Below, piece after piece: positions 1-8,600 of a stretch of 11,705 bases of DNA. Location of the stretch: NCBI GenBank assembly GCA_937957985.1, contig CALGOH010000167.1:1-11705 (forward strand), given 5' to 3'. The stretch is from an uncultured Verrucomicrobiae bacterium (GTDB taxonomy: Bacteria; Verrucomicrobiota; Verrucomicrobiia; Verrucomicrobiales; Akkermansiaceae). The notes below the pieces were generated by a model. The model was not told where the DNA came from, made no database searches, and saw only the letters and a program-made list of their open reading frames with translations. The number at the start of each line of letters is the position of its first letter. Positions within the stretch are counted from its first letter, which is position 1. A program made the translations under genes and the position numbers.

Positions 1-2492
1 AGCCGTTTGCGGACGGTGGCGCGGCTGACGAGTTCCTCGGTGACCGGCTTCCATTTCACCTGATCGGCCTTTCCCTTTTCGGGGGCGAACTCGACATCGA
101 AAAGTTCCGGCCCGGTTTTGCCCTTCACGCCGAACACCTCGCTGATTTCCCAGTAAGGGTGAGGGACCCAGACGTCGGACAACCACTTGGCCTCGATCGT
201 TTTGCCGTCGATCGTCTTTTCGAAGGTCTGCGCCGGGGCGACCCATTCGAGCCGGGTTGTGAACTTCTTGTAACCGCCGTCGCCGAAATCGACGTCGTTG
301 TAGCGCGTCCACGAGTCCTTGTAGAGTGGCTCGCCGCCGCGCGAACGCACCTGTTGGTTGGTGATGCGGTTTTTGAAAATACGGGAAAAGTCGGCTGCGC
401 GACGGGTTTTGCCGGCCGGGGCTCCAAGGATCGCCACCGGGTCGAAGGGGAAGCCTTTGCGCAGGCCGATTTGCGACATGTCGGTCTCCTTGAAGCCCAA
501 GGCGTGCGCCGGAGACTCGGGCTTCAACTTGTAGTCGGTGTAGCGGGCGTCCCACCACGGCCGCCGACGGTCGAACTTCGGATCGGCATAAATGGAGGTC
601 TTGTCGATTCCGTCGCTGGCGTTGTTGCGTCCGGCGACCTGGTTGCGGATGTTCCGCTCCCCCGGTTCGGACGGCTCCGGAGGATCGAGGGGTTTGTAGA
701 AATAGAGGTTGTTCTTCGCCTCCTGGAGAATGGGCTGCGGTTGACCCATTGCCATCTGGGTGCCGAGGCCGCCCTCGTAAAGTTGCTGGATCTGCGCGGC
801 GACGATGTTGTTGGACCAGACCATGTGGTGCGAAGCGCACACGAAGGGCTGGATGGTTGCGGCAGCGTTCAGATCGCAGTCGGCGACGATGTTGTAGAGG
901 TTCGACTGGTAATTGCCCTTGGACATGATGGCGCGCGAGCGTCCGCCGCCGGTGATCCAGTAGATGATGTTGCCGCGAAGGTCGGCGTGGTGGGAGCCGT
1001 CGTCGTTGAAGAGAACGTGCAGCCAGTGGTCCCAGCCGGAGGTATTGGTGCCGTCGTGCAGGGCGTTGTATTCCCAACGGTTGCCGGTTCCCGCGCCCCA
1101 CATCGAGATCATGCCCATGTCGTCGCCGAAACGCGCTATCTGGGAGAAATCATTGTAGCGGATGACGCAGTTGCGCGAATGCAGCAGTTCGGCGGCCTCG
1201 TTCTCCTCGGTGACGACGTATTCGCCGTAGATCCTGATCTGCTCCATGTCGAAGCGCTGGATCTGGTCCCGCGTCACGCCGAGATCCCTGTTGATTGAGT
1301 TAAGCTGGTTGCCTAGGATCGCCGGCCAGCTTTTCAGCGTCACGCCGTAGTGGGTGATGCCGTGGAAAATATTGTGTTCCACCAGGTTGTCGCCGCTGAA
1401 GTTGAAATAGATGCCGGCCCCATAGACCGAGAATCGGCCGATGTCATGGAAGATGTTGTTGCGGATCACATGGTTTCTGTTGACGTAGGATTCGGCGACG
1501 GACTTGAAGGGACCGCGTCCGCATTCCCAGCCCATGAAGAACATGCCGTTGCAGCCGGCGTTTTCGATCCAGTTGTTCTCGAAAACGATTTCTTGTGCCG
1601 AGCGGTTGGCCATGACTCCCATGAAACCTGCTCCATAAAGCTTGGAGTTGCGAATGGTGACCTTGCGCGCGTTCTCGACGTAGAATTGGCCGTGACGCAT
1701 ATCCGGAGCGATCACTCCGTCGCCTAGGCTCTTGCCGTTCCATGGCCGGCCGTCGTATTCACCGTCCCAGTTGGTGGTGTAGGAGTCGCCTTTTTTCCAC
1801 TCCGGTGCGAAGTCGGAGCCAATCATGTAGAGACCGTCGAAGACAAGATTGCCGGCGATCTGATCCATCGATCGGCCATGGATTTCGAATACGTTTTTGG
1901 CGGTGCCCAGGACGATCAACTGCTTGTCGATCGGGAGATTGCGCGGGTGATAGAAGAGCTTTTCGCCTTCTTTTCTCCAGTCGCCTTCCGGAACTCCGGC
2001 AAAGGTATGGAAAATGCCGCCGTTGGCGGCCTGCTCGTTTTCGTAGAGCATGTAGTGCTGCTGCAAGTCCGGCACCTCCGCCTCGAAAAAGCCGTCTTGC
2101 GCGGGTTTCCAGCCGGTGACGGGCCGGCCGCCATAGATGCGGGTGCCGAGATCAGGCGCTCCCTTGTAGGTGATGGTGTGGCCGTCGCGACCGCTGTCGC
2201 GGTCGTCGAATACGATCGGATTCTCGATGAAGAAATTGCCTCGGCCGAGGAAGACGGTGATGTCTTCCTTCATGCCAACGGCGATGTGCTTGCGGATCAG
2301 ATCTCGGGCGGCCTGGATGGTGGCCAGCGGAGCTTGTCGCGTGCCCGGGTTGGTGTCCTGGCCGGTGGGAGCGACATACAACTCAACGGCGAAAAGCGGC
2401 TGGCCAACCGCCACCGTGAGGAGGGGTATGCCAACGCGTAGGATTCCGGAGCGGATGAATGTGAGGGCGGAAGTCATGGTCGATTTCATCAT
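1..2492 (-). CDS. Secreted right-handed parallel beta-helix protein with CBM6-like C-terminal module (3' end missing)
   Basis: The frame is open from ATG at 2492 to the left edge without a stop: 830 codons visible, C-terminus cut off. Residues 1-35 form a Sec-type signal peptide (hydrophobic core around 17-34, likely cleavage after LFA). From residue 38 comes YVAPTGQDTNPGT...APLATIQAARDLI, the usual opening of secreted pectate-lyase-like beta-helix proteins. It is followed by a GGRPVTGW segment (121-128) and then many Asn-rich coils (for example RNSKLYGAG, ENNWIENAG, RNNIFHDIG, EHNIFHGIT) up to about 690. The layout resembles beta-helix glycoside hydrolases of the GH141/GH120 kind, but a lyase or non-catalytic role is possible; I could not assign catalytic residues. 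Residues about 698-822 (positions 27-401) look like a CBM6-type carbohydrate-binding module (YNDVDFGDGGYKKF, then VPHPYWEI). The gene starts 2 nt after the preceding stop. ATGs at 2489 and 2477 are alternative starts; I took the first because it lies closest to the upstream stop. Fold confident, activity unknown. Confidence 0.88.
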   Translation of the reverse strand, partial: MMKSTMTSALTFIRSGILRVGIPLLTVAVGQPLFAVELYVAPTGQDTNPGTRQAPLATIQAARDLIRKHIAVGMKEDITVFLGRGNFFIENPIVFDDRDSGRDGHTITYKGAPDLGTRIYGGRPVTGWKPAQDGFFEAEVPDLQQHYMLYENEQAANGGIFHTFAGVPEGDWRKEGEKLFYHPRNLPIDKQLIVLGTAKNVFEIHGRSMDQIAGNLVFDGLYMIGSDFAPEWKKGDSYTTNWDGEYDGRPWNGKSLGDGVIAPDMRHGQFYVENARKVTIRNSKLYGAGFMGVMANRSAQEIVFENNWIENAGCNGMFFMGWECGRGPFKSVAESYVNRNHVIRNNIFHDIGRFSVYGAGIYFNFSGDNLVEHNIFHGITHYGVTLKSWPAILGNQLNSINRDLGVTRDQIQRFDMEQIRIYGEYVVTEENEAAELLHSRNCVIRYNDFSQIARFGDDMGMISMWGAGTGNRWEYNALHDGTNTSGWDHWLHVLFNDDGSHHADLRGNIIYWITGGGRSRAIMSKGNYQSNLYNIVADCDLNAAATIQPFVCASHHMVWSNNIVAAQIQQLYEGGLGTQMAMGQPQPILQEAKNNLYFYKPLDPPEPSEPGERNIRNQVAGRNNASDGIDKTSIYADPKFDRRRPWWDARYTDYKLKPESPAHALGFKETDMSQIGLRKGFPFDPVAILGAPAGKTRRAADFSRIFKNRITNQQVRSRGGEPLYKDSWTRYNDVDFGDGGYKKFTTRLEWVAPAQTFEKTIDGKTIEAKWLSDVWVPHPYWEISEVFGVKGKTGPELFDVEFAPEKGKADQVKWKPVTEELVSRATVRKR

Positions 2493-2497
2493 CTTCA
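2490..2497 (-). other. Two-base gap junction, GH9-like gene to beta-helix gene
   Basis: The minus strand reads TGAAGATG: the GH9-like stop (2497-2495), two bases, then the first ATG of the beta-helix gene (2492-2490), directly followed by a second ATG (2489-2487). No ribosome-binding site at usable spacing is seen (an AGGA lies too far upstream), so coupled reinitiation is again likely. Confidence 0.85.
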
Positions 2498-5400
2498 GTT
2501 GGAGCGGATCCTGGCGGTGGCGACGAATTCGCGAGCGGGCGCGCCTTCGGTCACGATGGCTCGCACCATGCAGGGCGTGACCTTTTGCCCGCACACGAAA
2601 GGAACGGTGACGCGGGTCTCGCCGCCGGCTTTGAGAGCCACCTCCAGGCCGGCCTTGGCGAGTTCGAGTCCGCTGGCGGAGAGCGAGAGCTTCAGGTTCA
2701 GATCCCCCGAGCCTCGGTTCGTGAGGTGAAAGACGGCATTGCCTCTGGAGCCCACCTTCATCGCTTCGGGAATCGCGATCCGCAATTCAGGTTCTCGGGC
2801 GAAATCCACGGTCTCCGCATGATCTCCGCCGGCGATGGCGGCCACCGGCCGGACGATGACTCGCCCGCCGTGCGTGATGCGGAATGCGCCGCTGGCGGGC
2901 GTCGGCAGGTCGGTGATGGTGAGAAATCCGTCAGCCGAGGTTTCGTAGGTCTTCCTGAACTTCGTGTGGGGCGCGGCTTCCTCCTTGAGCGCGACTTCCA
3001 CGGTGGCCTGCACCGGCTTGCCGCCGTCGAGCGCCGTGATCTTGAGCTTGTGGGCGGACTCGAGGAGCGTCACCCCATGCACGTAGGCATGGCTGTGGAG
3101 AATCCAGCCTTCGTTGAATTGGAGTCCGCCGCCCTGATTGACCATGCCGCGCGGCCGGTCCGGCTGATCGGAGATGAAGTTGACGAAATCGGGCAGCCAG
3201 AACTGGGGTGCGGCGCAGAAGCCGTTGGGAACCGAGCCGCGGGCGGTTTCGGCGAGGTCGCCGGCCGGGCCGAACCACGAGCGCCCGACGCCGGCGATAA
3301 GCGTGCGCGCGTCCCATGCGGTTTCTTCGTAAGCGTTCGGAATGCCGGGATTGAGCCCGGCAATGAAGTTCACCCCGGCGATGGCCGATAGCTGGAAGGT
3401 GCTGTCCTTGAGGAAGTTTCCGAGCGTCATGAAATTCTTGGCGCTGAACCCGTAGAGGCATGACGAGCCCATCAGCGTGTTCTGGAAGTATTTCAACCCG
3501 CCGTGTTCCGGGTCCCGATAGATGGCAACCGGATAGATGCCGAGGGGATTCCCGGTCACCGACGGCTTGGCGTAATTCCCGGCATAGATGTGGATCGTGT
3601 TCAGCCATTCTGCGGCCTTCGGGTGGTCCGGTACGAGGCGCAGCAGATGCATGAAGCCCTCGAGGTTGAGCGTCTCGACATTGCCTTGCCACCAGAAGCC
3701 TCCCTGCATGAACTCATGGAAGAAGGTGTTGTCGTCGCCCGGGAATTCATAGAAAGTCCCGAAGCAGCCATCGATCGGGTGCTGCCAGTCGGTGAACTGG
3801 CGCTCCATCACCGCATCGGCGAATTCCACGGCCTTCTCCAGATATTTCGGCTCGCCGGTGATCTCATACATCAGCGCCGATCCCTGGATGAAGGGTAGAC
3901 GGTCGCGTGTGCGCAGCATGTCGGGCATCTTCCAGTCTTCATCGAGGATGTTGTAGAGCGCGCGGCCGAAGGTGTCCTGGATGCCGGGGGGATGATTCCA
4001 GAAGTAGGCGTTGCAGCCTTCGGGGATCGTTCGGTCGGCCTTGGTGTGATAGGGGCGGTGGGCGCAGAGTTGCCACGCCTTCCTGGCGGCCTCGAGGTAA
4101 CGGGAAGCCCGTGCGGGGTCGCGCTCCCTGAAGAACTGATGGGACTTCGCCAGCAGGGCCATGCCGTAGGCGGTGTCCAGGTAGGTGAAGATCTCGCCGG
4201 CCCAGGTGTCGTTGACGTTCACCAGCAGCGAGTGGTGGAACATGCCGTCGAGTTCGGGATCGTCGCTGTGACGCTGGGCGGCGACGAAGTAGTCCGCGCC
4301 CATCGCCGCGAGATCGATCATGCGCTTGCGGTCCGCGGCCGGATATAGGTGGCCGAGCCGGTCGTGCGTATCGAACAAGGCATAGACGCAGGTGCCCACC
4401 GGCTGGAGTTCGGAATACGGGCTGCCGCAGTCCATGTAGATGCGCGTGCCCTCGGGGGCATGCATGTATCTGCCCTTGAGGCCGGCCCGCGCATCGTCAA
4501 TGCCGTCGTGGATCCGGTGTTCGAGCTGATCGAGGGCGATGACGTCGAGATCCGTCTTTCGATAGACGCCTTCCTCGATGCGGAACTCCGACGAAACCAG
4601 CTTGCCGGTCTTCACATAATAGGATCCCTCCCGGCGCAGCGGCGTGAAATCGAGCACCCACCAGAAGGTTTCCCATTTCTCCCCCCAGTTCTCGACCTTG
4701 CCGCGGAAGACCTCCTTGCCGCTCCCGGACTCACAGACGGAGAACTCCGGGGCAAAAACGCCCGCGGGCGGATGCGCCACGGCGCTGCGCAGATAGACGT
4801 GCTTGATATTGCGCGGGTGATAACCGATCTGGGACTCCAGGATGCTGACCGGGCTGTTCTGCCAGACCACCTTCTTGTCCATCTTGCCCTCCCAGCCGGC
4901 GGTCTTCATCCGGCTGGCGACCCGTCCGGTATCGAGCGGCCCGGAATGGATGGCGAGGTGGGCCACCGCGATGTCGGCGTGTTCCGCGCCATTGACCGGA
5001 TTCGACGCCCCGACCGTGAAGGGAAGGCCGGCGTTTTCGGAGGCAGGCTGCGGCTCACCTTGGCAGATCGCCATTTTGCCGTTCAGCCATAGCGCGACCT
5101 TGCCCTCCGAGATGCCGAGCGCGACATGATACCACGGCCCGACATCAAGGTTGTCGTTACAAAGGTAACGCACGACCGTGGCACCGTTGTAGAAGAGCAA
5201 GGTATTGTCTCCCGAGTTGTAATGGAGGCTGAACTTCGTGTTCCGAGGGTTGCGGATCGCGAAAAGGCACCGGTTTCCCGACGCGGGCTTGATCAGCCGG
5301 AATAGCATTTCGACTCCGAGATGCGGCGCGTCGAGCTCGGTGCGAGATTCCAGGTGGAGATAGCTGCCGTTGGAGAGATCGAGGCAGGGCTTGCCGAACG

Positions 5401-5665
5401 GGCCCTCGATCCCGCCCGGCGCTGCGGGCGATGTCAGCAACTGCCATTCGCCGGCGGACGCCTTCGTGTCGCCGGAAAGCGGCCAGTACGCGAGGAGGTC
5501 CGGAGATTCGACAATCGTCGCCGCATAGCGTGCGGAGATGTTCCGCTCGTTGGCAAAGAGCAGTGCCGGAAGCGCGAATGCCAGCAGCGCGGCGCATGTC
5601 GCTGGACGGCGCGCGAAGGGCCGGGGCGCTTTGGGATTCGTGTTCTTGTTTGGGATCGAAGCCAT
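2495..5665 (-). CDS. Secreted LamG + GH9-like glycoside hydrolase, catalytic motif altered
   Basis: A complete protein of 1056 residues. The N-terminus has basic residues followed by a hydrophobic core (22-37), with likely signal cleavage after A38. Residues about 45-250 are a LamG/concanavalin-like domain (YAATIVESPDLLAYWPL opening; WYHVALGISEGKVALWLNG core). Residues about 273-363 match the Ig-like domain that precedes many GH9 catalytic domains (SQIGYHPRNIKHVYLRS). Residues about 370-872 form an (alpha/alpha)6-type region with GH9 landmarks: MDCGS at 411-415 in the place of the Asp-Ala-Gly-Asp motif, AGVNFIAGLNP at 763-773, and FNEGWILHSHAYVHG at 850-864 holding the acid Glu (E852). The second Asp of the GH9 motif is Ser here, and the usual PHHR loop is absent. 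Residues about 873-940 and 945-1052 look like two beta-sandwich domains, the second NEW3-like. GH9 enzymes cleave beta-1,4-glucans, xyloglucan or glucosaminides by inversion; with these changes the activity is uncertain. Its ATG shares one base with the stop of the upstream GH116 gene. Confidence 0.85.
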   Translation of the reverse strand: MASIPNKNTNPKAPRPFARRPATCAALLAFALPALLFANERNISARYAATIVESPDLLAYWPLSGDTKASAGEWQLLTSPAAPGGIEGPFGKPCLDLSNGSYLHLESRTELDAPHLGVEMLFRLIKPASGNRCLFAIRNPRNTKFSLHYNSGDNTLLFYNGATVVRYLCNDNLDVGPWYHVALGISEGKVALWLNGKMAICQGEPQPASENAGLPFTVGASNPVNGAEHADIAVAHLAIHSGPLDTGRVASRMKTAGWEGKMDKKVVWQNSPVSILESQIGYHPRNIKHVYLRSAVAHPPAGVFAPEFSVCESGSGKEVFRGKVENWGEKWETFWWVLDFTPLRREGSYYVKTGKLVSSEFRIEEGVYRKTDLDVIALDQLEHRIHDGIDDARAGLKGRYMHAPEGTRIYMDCGSPYSELQPVGTCVYALFDTHDRLGHLYPAADRKRMIDLAAMGADYFVAAQRHSDDPELDGMFHHSLLVNVNDTWAGEIFTYLDTAYGMALLAKSHQFFRERDPARASRYLEAARKAWQLCAHRPYHTKADRTIPEGCNAYFWNHPPGIQDTFGRALYNILDEDWKMPDMLRTRDRLPFIQGSALMYEITGEPKYLEKAVEFADAVMERQFTDWQHPIDGCFGTFYEFPGDDNTFFHEFMQGGFWWQGNVETLNLEGFMHLLRLVPDHPKAAEWLNTIHIYAGNYAKPSVTGNPLGIYPVAIYRDPEHGGLKYFQNTLMGSSCLYGFSAKNFMTLGNFLKDSTFQLSAIAGVNFIAGLNPGIPNAYEETAWDARTLIAGVGRSWFGPAGDLAETARGSVPNGFCAAPQFWLPDFVNFISDQPDRPRGMVNQGGGLQFNEGWILHSHAYVHGVTLLESAHKLKITALDGGKPVQATVEVALKEEAAPHTKFRKTYETSADGFLTITDLPTPASGAFRITHGGRVIVRPVAAIAGGDHAETVDFAREPELRIAIPEAMKVGSRGNAVFHLTNRGSGDLNLKLSLSASGLELAKAGLEVALKAGGETRVTVPFVCGQKVTPCMVRAIVTEGAPAREFVATARIRSN

Positions 5666-5667
5666 CA
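5663..5667 (-). other. TGATG stop/start junction, GH116 paralogue 2 to GH9-like gene
   Basis: The minus strand reads TGATG: the TGA stop of the GH116 gene shares its A with the ATG of the GH9-like gene. The preceding bases (caaatcacgctcaac) contain no ribosome-binding site. This is a textbook termination-reinitiation arrangement and ties the expression of the two proteins together. Confidence 0.9.
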
Positions 5668-8600
5668 GTTGAGCGTGATTTGCAGAGTTTGACCGGCGTT
5701 CACCATGTGGTCACGGTCGAGGGCGACGATGATTTTGCCGTCCTTGTTTCGAGACGTGCTGTTCAGTTTTTGCCCGCCGAGGGTAACCTGGACATTTTGC
5801 GGCGCCTCGTGCGTCGGCGGTTCGAGCGAGATTGTGTTCAATCTCACACGCCCGTGTTTGACTTCGATGGAGGCTGCGAGCCTTCCGTCCGAAATCTTCT
5901 GCTCATAGGTTCCCCAGCCTTCGGCCGCGGTGAAGGGGGCCTTGAAATTCTCCGGGCTGAGCCTCGGGGCGAAGCCGATGTGGCCCTCGGGTCCGTTGTA
6001 TTCGAATCCGCAGATGGTGATCAGCGCGCCATAGCCGGCCATCGACCTGGCATAGTGGTCACCGCACTCGACTTCATTGAAGGGGTTGCGCTTGTTGCCG
6101 TCATAGCGCTCGTCGATCGTCTTGATCACCGCCAGCCCCTTTTTGACCATCTCTTCCGCGATCAGGTGCGCGGCGAACTGGTATTCGAAACCGTTCATGG
6201 TTTCGCTCAGATAGCAGGCATACATCGAATACACGCCGTACGGCAGTTCCCGGCCCAGGGCGTTGGCGGTCATGACCACTCCGCCCTCGCCGTCGGTAAA
6301 GTATGGCCGTCCCTTCGGATCGGCCTGCTCGTCGTAGGCGTCAAGGTTGCGGGCGAAGTTGTATTTCCAGATCGCGTTCAGCGCGGAGCGGGTGGTATCC
6401 TTGTTCAGGACTCGGCCGAGGCCGACCTGCCAGGCCCATGCCTGACCCAGAACCTGGTCGATGTGACAGGTCTCGTACGCACCGAGCTTGTTCGGGTGGG
6501 CGGGGTCGGGGATTTGGACGAACCACTCGCCGTTGAAGAGTTTTTCGTCCATCGCCGCCCGGCCTTTCGCCGCGCGCTCGCGGCATTCCTTGGCGAATTC
6601 CGTGTCGCCCATTTCGGTGGCCATTTCCTCGCCGGCCCGCAGCGCGGCGATGTAGAGGCTGCTGATCCACGGGATCTCGCCATACCACGGCTCATCGAGG
6701 GTGGTGAGCATCGGCGTGTCGAGCAGGCCATCGTTGTCGCGGTCACGGGAAATCGCGAATTGCACCGCCTTTTTGACCCGCGGCCAGAGGCGCTTGAGCA
6801 TCGCGCTGTCGGGGTTCGTCTCGTGGGCGCGGAGCACCGCGAGAATCACGCCGCAATGGCCGTCGATGGCGCTTTGCCCGGCGATTTCGCCGCGGTAGGC
6901 GAAGGAGCCGGTCTCCTCGTTGAAGCCGAAGCCGAGCCAGACGCGTTCGATCACGTCCTGCTCCAGCTCGGGGAAGATGCGCGCATGGCCCTGCGCGTAG
7001 TGCCAGACGTGGTCCGGGTGACCGGGGCAGCTACGAATTCCCTCGTAGGTGTAAAAGCGGCCGTTGGCGAAACGGTAGCAGGTGGTCGAGGCGAGGCAGT
7101 CGAGCGGAATGAAGAGCCGCTCAAGAAACCAATACGGCAGGGTGGAGTCATACCATGTATCGACCCACAGCCGGGTGTCGTCGATGAGGCGATCCCGGTT
7201 TTTCGAGAGGTGCGCGACCACCTCGGCGGCGTCCTTGAAGCGCTTTCCGTAGTAATGCCCGGTTTCGGCGCCGCGGACGGTTTCGGTGGTGTTGGCGAAA
7301 TGCCAGGCGATGAGAAAGTCCGCCGTGGCGGTCTCGCCCGGTGCGAGCGTCAGCGATCGAGACACTCCGCCCTTCAGTGCCTGATCCACTGGTGCCTCCG
7401 CCTGGGTGGGCCCGATTCCGTCCCGCGGTTCCCGTGCATAGCCGGTTGCCTTGTCGGCTCCGAGCGTCGCCAGGGCCATGGTGCCCCAGTCCGGCAGCTC
7501 GGTGGGCGACTTTTGCGAAGCCTCGTCCGTGAAAACGATGTGGTCCACCCCGATGTTGCCCCAACCGCCGGTGAATTCATCGATGATTTGGAGATAAGCC
7601 TCCCTGCCCGCGAACTCCTTCACCTCGAAGGAAGCGGGGCGCATCTTGTTGGCGTTGTGACCGCTGGCGGTTTTGACCACCTTGCCATCGACCACGAGTT
7701 GCAGCGCGCATTCCGCATGGCTGCCGCCGCCGATGAGAAAACTGATGAAATCGCGTTCGATGATGAACGGCTTGCTCGTGAGCCTGCCGGTGGCCCCGTC
7801 CCGGGTGCCCGATTCAGTGAGTTGACGGCCCTGCGCGTCGCCGGCCGAGGCGTGGGAGTTGACCGAGCGGTCGCCCCGGGCTCCGAGGCCGCTCATGTAA
7901 GGCGGCACCTCCGAGCCGGCAATCGGTCCCGAGCCAAAGGCCGTGCCTTCGACCTTCCAGCCTTGATACGATTCCTTTTCGAAATCCTCGAACAGGATGT
8001 CTTCCCTCGGATTGTCCCTGGGAGGGGGGGGCGTGGCCGCGCAGAGGAGCATCGTGTATCCCGGCGCGGAGAAGACCCGGTTCACGCGCTTCGCTCCCGT
8101 GAGGTTCTTGCCCGAGTCGAGCAGCACCGGGTTTTCCATCCAACCGCGAACATCCACCTTAACCTCCGTCTTGCCGGTGTTCTCGACGGAGTAGCGCATG
8201 ATCGTCGCCGGATAGCTCGAGGCGTCGTAATCCAGCGGGATGTAGGGCGAAAACGCTTCGAGCTTCACCCTGACCGGACAATCGGGATCCGAATAGGTGA
8301 CGGTACCGTAGGGATAGGATCCGGTGAAGACGACGTTTTTCCAACCGTGGCGGTCAAGCGTGCGCTCCTGCTCCCGGCCGTTGACGGTCAGTTTGAGCGC
8401 GAATCCTTGATCGAAGGGCGAGGGTTGGGTGGTGACCGGCTCGACATAGTTTCCGCCCTGCCATGCGCCGAGTCCCTCGGGAAGCCCGTGCCACGAGCGA
8501 CCCTTGTAATGAATCTGGCGAGGCATGACGCCGTTGAGAGGTCGATTGAAAATATCCCACCACCAGAGCTTTCCGTCGCCGCCGAGATAGACCAAGCCGG

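Noticed and set aside
159..1298. Plus-strand open frame of 379 codons at the left end
   Set aside because: The minus strand is continuously open here and encodes beta-helix coils and a CBM6-like module in frame with a signal peptide, so the plus-strand frame is a shadow.
2931..3692. Minus-strand frame of 253 codons inside the GH9-like gene
   Set aside because: Arg-rich out-of-frame translation overlapping the well-supported GH9-like frame; no sign of a frameshift in the main gene.
5600..5620. Twin-arginine export signal in the GH9-like protein (FARRP near residue 20)
   Set aside because: The pair of Arg lacks the rest of the Tat consensus (no hydrophobic residues at the expected places after RR), so Sec export is more likely.
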